The translations under genes were made by a program, and so were the position numbers. The notes beneath the pieces are model-generated. The model ran no database searches, was not told where the DNA came from, and saw only the letters and a list, made by a program, of their open reading frames with translations. Of a stretch of 64,000 nucleotides of DNA, positions 60,532-64,000 are shown one piece after another. Source of the stretch: Candidatus Ornithospirochaeta stercorigallinarum (GTDB lineage Bacteria > Spirochaetota > Spirochaetia > Sphaerochaetales > Sphaerochaetaceae); contig DVIF01000074.1 of assembly GCA_018711525.1 (NCBI GenBank), positions 1 through 64,000 of the forward strand, written 5' to 3'. Position 1 is the stretch's first letter. Every line of letters starts with the position of its first letter.

Positions 60532-60560
60532 TTTAAAAACCATTGCGGATTTGCTATTTT
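60532..60560 (+). promoter_or_regulatory. argH promoter, leaderless arrangement
   Basis: TTTAAA (60532-60537), a 17-bp spacer and the extended -10 TGC-TATTTT (60555-60560) are followed by 6 nt and the argH ATG. No Shine-Dalgarno is present. Confidence 0.5.
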
Positions 60561-60566
60561 ACTCTT

Positions 60567-61937
60567 ATGGCGAAGAAACTGTGGCAGAAGAATTATGAGG
60601 TGGATTCCATGCTGGAATCATTCACGGTCGGAAACGACTACATACTGGACCAGGACCTGGTGCTCCCCGATGCGTTTGCATCCCTTGCCCATGCCATGGG
60701 ACTTAATAAGATCGGGATTCTTTCCGATGGTGAGCTTGCCTCTCTGAAAGAAGGGCTGCTGGATATTGTGGCGTTGAAAGAGAGAGGGGAGTTTGCAATC
60801 AGAGCTCAGGATGAGGACTGCCATACGGCAATCGAGGGATACCTGACAGATAAATACGGTGATGTGGGAAAGAAGATCCATACGGGAAGAAGCCGCAACG
60901 ACCAGGTGCAGACTGCACTGAGGCTGTATATGAGGGAGGCTCTGGTAAAGACACTCGATGCTCTTCTTGATACAGTTTCCGCTTTAATCGGTTTTGCAAG
61001 GGATAATGCCTGGGTTCCAATGCCCGGGCGTACGCATATGCAGATCGCCATGCCCTCCAGCGTAGGACTCTGGGCGCTTTCTTTTGCCGAGGAGATGCTC
61101 GACACGGCATCTTATTCAGACTCCCTTTACTCGATTCTCGACCAGAGCCCGCTCGGCTCTGCCGCCTCATACGGCGTACCCCTTCCTCTGGACAGGGAGT
61201 ATACGGCACTTCTGATGGGCTTTGGCAAAGTCCAGAACAATGTTCTTTATGCGAACAACAGCAGGGGCAGGTTTGAGGCGATGATGCTGGATTTCTTCTC
61301 ATACATCGCACTCACAATAAGCAAGATCAGCCAGGACCTCATGATATTCACACTTCCAGAACTCGGTTATTTCTCCCTGCCGAAGGAACTTACTACGGGC
61401 TCTTCGATAATGCCTCAGAAGAAGAACCCTGACGGGCTTGAGCTTGCCAGGAGCAGAACGGCATTGATCCTCTCCCTTTCCGAGAGGGTGAAGAGCATAA
61501 TAAAATGCCTTCCCTCGGGGTATAACAGGGATTTCCAGGACACGAAGGAGCCTCTTATCGAGGGCTATAAGGCTGTAATGGAGCTTATAAGGATAACAGA
61601 GCATATGGTAAAGGGGCTTGTCGTGCATCCCGATGCGCTTGAGAAGGGCTGTACAAGCGAGCTATATGCAACCGACAGGGTCATGGAGAAGGTTCTTGAA
61701 GGGGGGAATTTCAGGGACAGCTATCTCTCGGTAGGGCTCAACCTCGACAAGGTCGGCAAGGACACAGATCCGGTAGCCTCTCTCAGAAAGAGGGTCAGCA
61801 CGGGAACAAGCGGGTGCCTCAATATTGGATATTCAGAGGATATGGAGAAGCATCTGAGAAAAAAGAACGATGAGAGGATGAGATCTCTTAGAAGCTCATA
61901 TGAGAACCTCCTGGGCATAGATGAGCTTCTGCTCTGA
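60567..61937 (+). CDS. argH: argininosuccinate lyase
   Basis: 456 residues, normal length. Signatures include the N-terminal KLWQKNYEVDSMLESFTVGND, HTGRSRNDQVQTALRLYMR, and the catalytic serine loop GSSIMPQKKNPDGLEL. It cleaves argininosuccinate to arginine and fumarate in the last step of arginine synthesis. argG is not adjacent. ATG 60567 (MAKKLWQKN) is in register with the family; an upstream TTG-type start adds an implausible N-terminus. The promoter spacing suggests a leaderless mRNA. Confidence 0.95.
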   Translation: MAKKLWQKNYEVDSMLESFTVGNDYILDQDLVLPDAFASLAHAMGLNKIGILSDGELASLKEGLLDIVALKERGEFAIRAQDEDCHTAIEGYLTDKYGDVGKKIHTGRSRNDQVQTALRLYMREALVKTLDALLDTVSALIGFARDNAWVPMPGRTHMQIAMPSSVGLWALSFAEEMLDTASYSDSLYSILDQSPLGSAASYGVPLPLDREYTALLMGFGKVQNNVLYANNSRGRFEAMMLDFFSYIALTISKISQDLMIFTLPELGYFSLPKELTTGSSIMPQKKNPDGLELARSRTALILSLSERVKSIIKCLPSGYNRDFQDTKEPLIEGYKAVMELIRITEHMVKGLVVHPDALEKGCTSELYATDRVMEKVLEGGNFRDSYLSVGLNLDKVGKDTDPVASLRKRVSTGTSGCLNIGYSEDMEKHLRKKNDERMRSLRSSYENLLGIDELLL

Positions 61938-62088
61938 GCAAATTATGATTGAGTTCCTTTTCTGCTAAGAAAATATTGAGGGAAAGTAATCACATCCATG
62001 CTGTTCTTCAGGGTGCAAGGCAGTGAAGGGACTCTGCCTCAGGTATTGTCATTTTAGACTTCATTATTCCATAATTCCTTGAATTATA

Positions 62089-62116
62089 TTGCATAATCTC
62101 TTGTTTTTGGTATAAC
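62089..62116 (+). promoter_or_regulatory. prs promoter
   Basis: TTGCAT (62089-62094), a 16-bp spacer and the extended -10 TGG-TATAAC (62111-62116) lie 11 nt before the ATG. The predicted 5' leader is only a few nucleotides and lacks a Shine-Dalgarno. Confidence 0.55.
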
Positions 62117-62127
62117 CTGAAGTCACT

Positions 62128-63414
62128 ATGAGCATCATCAAACCACATAAATTAGGTATTATTGCAGGACCTGGTTCAGAGTATTTCACAGGTAGGGTAG
62201 TCAAACATCTGAGAAGGCTTTACATCGACCGCTATGCAAAACTCAGCGAGGCGCTGACAAAGAGGCATGGAATGAGCGATGAGGAGCTGTTGAAGATGGT
62301 GACTCTTCTTGACGATCTCGATTCAAAGAAGATCCCGACAGGAAAGCTTCCGACACAGTTCCACTGTCCCGATGTCGCAATCAACGTGAAGTATACGCGT
62401 TTTGCCAACGGAGAGGTGAAGGCCGAGATAATCGATCCTGTAAGAGGCTTGAATGTATATATCGTTTATGATGTGTCGAACATGTTCCCGATAAAGGTTG
62501 CGGGCCTTGAGGAGGCGAGGCCGTTTTCAGTGAACGACCATCTGATGTTCCTCTTTACTACGATTGACGCCGTACGTCTTGCAGGGGCCGAATCAATCAC
62601 ATTGGTGCTTCCTACATACCCGTATGCACGTCAGCACAAGAAGGCGGGAAGGGAGGCGCTCACCGCAAGTCTTTTCGCCCGTTTCTGCGAGGAGCTCGGA
62701 GTGGCGAGGATCATCACGCTCGACATCCATTCAAGGGAGATCGAGAATGCATTCTCCACATGTCATCTTGAGAACCTCCATGGCTCATACCAGACATTGA
62801 TCGCACTGCGCAAGCTTATAGATTTCTCCGACCCCGACCTCGTCGTCGTCTCCCCCGATACTGGAGCTGTCAACAGGAACAAGTTCTATGCCCAGGGGCT
62901 GCACAGGCCGCTTGCAATCCTTTATAAGGAGAGGGACTATTCGGTCGTCAGCAAGGATGCGAAGAACACCAACATCAAGAGCATAAACCTTCTTGGAGAT
63001 GTAAAGGGTAAGACTGTTCTTATGGCAGATGACATGATCGCAACCGGTGGTACGCTCATCATAGCCATGAAGGAGCTTATGAAGAGGGGAGCAAAGAAGA
63101 TCATCTGCATCGTCTCTCTTCCATTCTTCAATGGAAACGCCATCGAGAATTTCGATGCGGCATACAAGGAAGGCACGTTCTGGCGTGTAATCGGTACAAA
63201 TGCGGTCTTCCAGGGTAAGGAGCTCCTTGAGAAGGAGTGGTTCGTACAGGCCGATGTCACAGAGCTTTTTGCTCGTACGATCAGCCGTCTTCATCACGGC
63301 CGTCCAATCAGCCCGCTGCTTGACAACAGGAAGTTCATCCAGCGTCTTATCGATTCATCCCAGGCCAATCCGAATGCGGCGATTCCTGCCGATCATGACA
63401 CTTTCATGGACTGA
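62128..63414 (+). CDS. prs: ribose-phosphate pyrophosphokinase (PRPP synthetase), long form
   Basis: 428 residues, over 100 more than the common ~315. The catalytic landmarks are present: FANGEVKAEI, TYPYARQHKK, the Mg/ATP region DIHSREIENAF and the PRPP loop VLMADDMIATGGTL. The extra length is an N-terminal segment with an Arg/Lys-rich helix (~20-80) and a C-terminal extension (NRKFIQRLIDSSQANP). It makes PRPP from ribose 5-phosphate and ATP for nucleotide, His and Trp synthesis. Followed by a terminator that abuts the aminotransferase gene. Confidence 0.93.
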   Translation: MSIIKPHKLGIIAGPGSEYFTGRVVKHLRRLYIDRYAKLSEALTKRHGMSDEELLKMVTLLDDLDSKKIPTGKLPTQFHCPDVAINVKYTRFANGEVKAEIIDPVRGLNVYIVYDVSNMFPIKVAGLEEARPFSVNDHLMFLFTTIDAVRLAGAESITLVLPTYPYARQHKKAGREALTASLFARFCEELGVARIITLDIHSREIENAFSTCHLENLHGSYQTLIALRKLIDFSDPDLVVVSPDTGAVNRNKFYAQGLHRPLAILYKERDYSVVSKDAKNTNIKSINLLGDVKGKTVLMADDMIATGGTLIIAMKELMKRGAKKIICIVSLPFFNGNAIENFDAAYKEGTFWRVIGTNAVFQGKELLEKEWFVQADVTELFARTISRLHHGRPISPLLDNRKFIQRLIDSSQANPNAAIPADHDTFMD

Positions 63415-63438
63415 GGATTGGGAAAGAGCAGATATACC

Positions 63439-63467
63439 ACCCCTCAGTGCGAGGGGTTCTTTTTTTA
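63439..63467 (+). terminator. intrinsic terminator after prs
   Basis: ACCCCTC (63439-63445) pairs with GAGGGGT (63451-63457) around a 5-nt loop, followed by TCTTTTTTT. The Shine-Dalgarno AGGAG of the next gene follows at once (start 63481). Confidence 0.85.
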
Positions 63468-63480
63468 GGAGAACAGAATT

Positions 63481-64000
63481 ATGCAGATGTCAAACAGGAT
63501 TTCATCATTCCAGGCTTCGCCTATCAGGAGGCTGGTCCCTTATGCGCGGGATGCAAAGAGCAAAGGCATCCATGTGATACACCTCAACATCGGTCAGCCG
63601 GATATCCTTACTCCTAAAGAGGCCCTCGAGGCTATCAGGGGCTATGATGAGAAGATTATCGAATACGGACTTTCTGAGGGGGAGGTGGCCCTCCGAAAGA
63701 GCCTTCTCTCATACTACAGGAATTTCGGGATCGAAGGTCTTGATGAGGACAACATACTCATCACAACAGGTGGAAGCGAGGCGATCCAGTTCTCTTTGAT
63801 GACACTCTGCGACCCTTATGATGAATTCATAATCCCCGAGCCTTTCTATACGAATGTTGCGACATTCGCGAATATCGCGATGATCAATCTCGTTCCTGTC
63901 ACAAGCAGGATGGAGGACGGCTTCAAGCTTCCGGAGATTTCTGAGTTCGAAAGGAAGATAAACAAGAAGACCATGGGCATCCTCCTCTGCTCTCCGAACA
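63481..64000 (+). CDS. PLP-dependent aminotransferase, class I/II (3' truncated by window edge)
   Basis: The first ~173 residues are visible. MSNRISSFQASPIRRL, HLNIGQPDILTP, the EYGLSEGEVALRKSLLSYYR segment and ITTGGSEAIQFSL match fold-type I aspartate/aromatic aminotransferases; the PLP lysine lies beyond the edge. ATG 63481 has AGGAG 8 nt upstream (ATG 63487 is also in frame). It lies 13 bp after the end of the prs terminator, so it needs readthrough or an upstream promoter. Substrate specificity cannot be told. Confidence 0.9.
   Translation, partial: MQMSNRISSFQASPIRRLVPYARDAKSKGIHVIHLNIGQPDILTPKEALEAIRGYDEKIIEYGLSEGEVALRKSLLSYYRNFGIEGLDEDNILITTGGSEAIQFSLMTLCDPYDEFIIPEPFYTNVATFANIAMINLVPVTSRMEDGFKLPEISEFERKINKKTMGILLCSPN

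Noticed and set aside
62018-62039. AGGCAG/CTGCCT hairpin between argH and prs as a terminator or riboswitch
   Set aside because: Only 6 bp with a 10-nt loop, no T-run, and it lies upstream of the prs promoter; not enough to call.
1-64000. CRISPR array, prophage, insertion sequence or replication origin
   Set aside because: No regularly spaced repeats, phage structural genes, complete transposase with inverted ends, or DnaA-box cluster were seen; only the Rpn gene tail at the left edge hints at mobile DNA.

Overview
The window reads as a chromosome segment of a fermentative, host- or sediment-associated spirochaete, most likely of the Sphaerochaetaceae. This is an inference from gene content. 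It rests on a hexokinase of the spirochaete/eukaryote family, an archaeal-type UMP kinase, a family II pyrophosphatase with regulatory insert, an over-long PRPP synthetase, TRAP transporters, AdhE and many lipoproteins. Genes are dense, with many 4-base ATGA overlaps. Mobile DNA is limited to the tail of an Rpn-type nuclease/transposase gene at the left edge. There is no CRISPR array, rRNA or integrated phage.

Layout. 1-1.2 kb: Rpn remnant, a 38-residue rubredoxin and a macro-domain ADP-ribose hydrolase. 1.3-7.7 kb: a YesM/YesN-type two-component system with its own TRAP solute-binding lipoprotein, followed by a complete DctP-DctQ-DctM TRAP transporter. Both units are preceded by pairs of direct repeats with an exact 20-bp period. 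7.7-13.1 kb: a YcxB-like protein, the two subunits of aconitase X, a BaiH/FadH-type flavoenzyme and an unknown membrane protein. 13.2-18.9 kb: AdhE with a strong promoter, a Gx-transporter/NusG_II/lipoprotein operon and a secreted protein. 18.9-22.5 kb: topA, a GNAT enzyme and a flavin-binding protein. 22.8-25.9 kb: a metal efflux unit (free HMA chaperone plus P1B ATPase) behind an ArsR/SmtB-like operator, then ribokinase. 26-30.4 kb: tRNA-Arg(CCU), a specialised NusG paralogue, a CBS-ACT protein, a repeat-rich Smr protein, a MATE exporter and IF-1. 30.5-38.3 kb: glyA, a PARG-KptA pair, dihydropyrimidinase, a HAD-cytidine deaminase fusion, a PLD lipoprotein and two exported proteins. 38.3-47 kb: rpiB, pyrophosphatase, rel-prmC-prfA, an AI-2E-family permease and exonuclease I. 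47-56 kb: an MFS permease, GH3 beta-glucosidase, hexokinase, pyridoxal kinase-like, nucleosidase and pyruvate kinase. 56-64 kb: patatin, PflX-like radical SAM, UMP kinase, SSB, an atypical thioredoxin, a lipoprotein, argH, prs and the start of an aminotransferase.

Metabolically the set fits sugar fermentation (beta-glucosidase, hexokinase, pyruvate kinase, AdhE, rpiB, ribokinase) with TRAP uptake of an organic acid. Nucleotide-related functions cluster at 32-38 kb: ADP-ribose and tRNA 2'-phosphate handling, then pyrimidine degradation and salvage.

Three architectural themes recur. First, intrinsic-terminator-like hairpins end within about 6-24 bp of the next gene's start. Second, several genes have a -10 box 6-7 nt before the start codon and no Shine-Dalgarno, suggesting leaderless mRNAs. 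Third, several genes have extended -10 boxes of the form TGNTATCATT. The most distinctive candidates for follow-up are the paired 20-bp-period repeats of the TRAP regulon, the PARG-KptA operon, the HAD-cytidine deaminase fusion and the repeat-bearing Smr protein.
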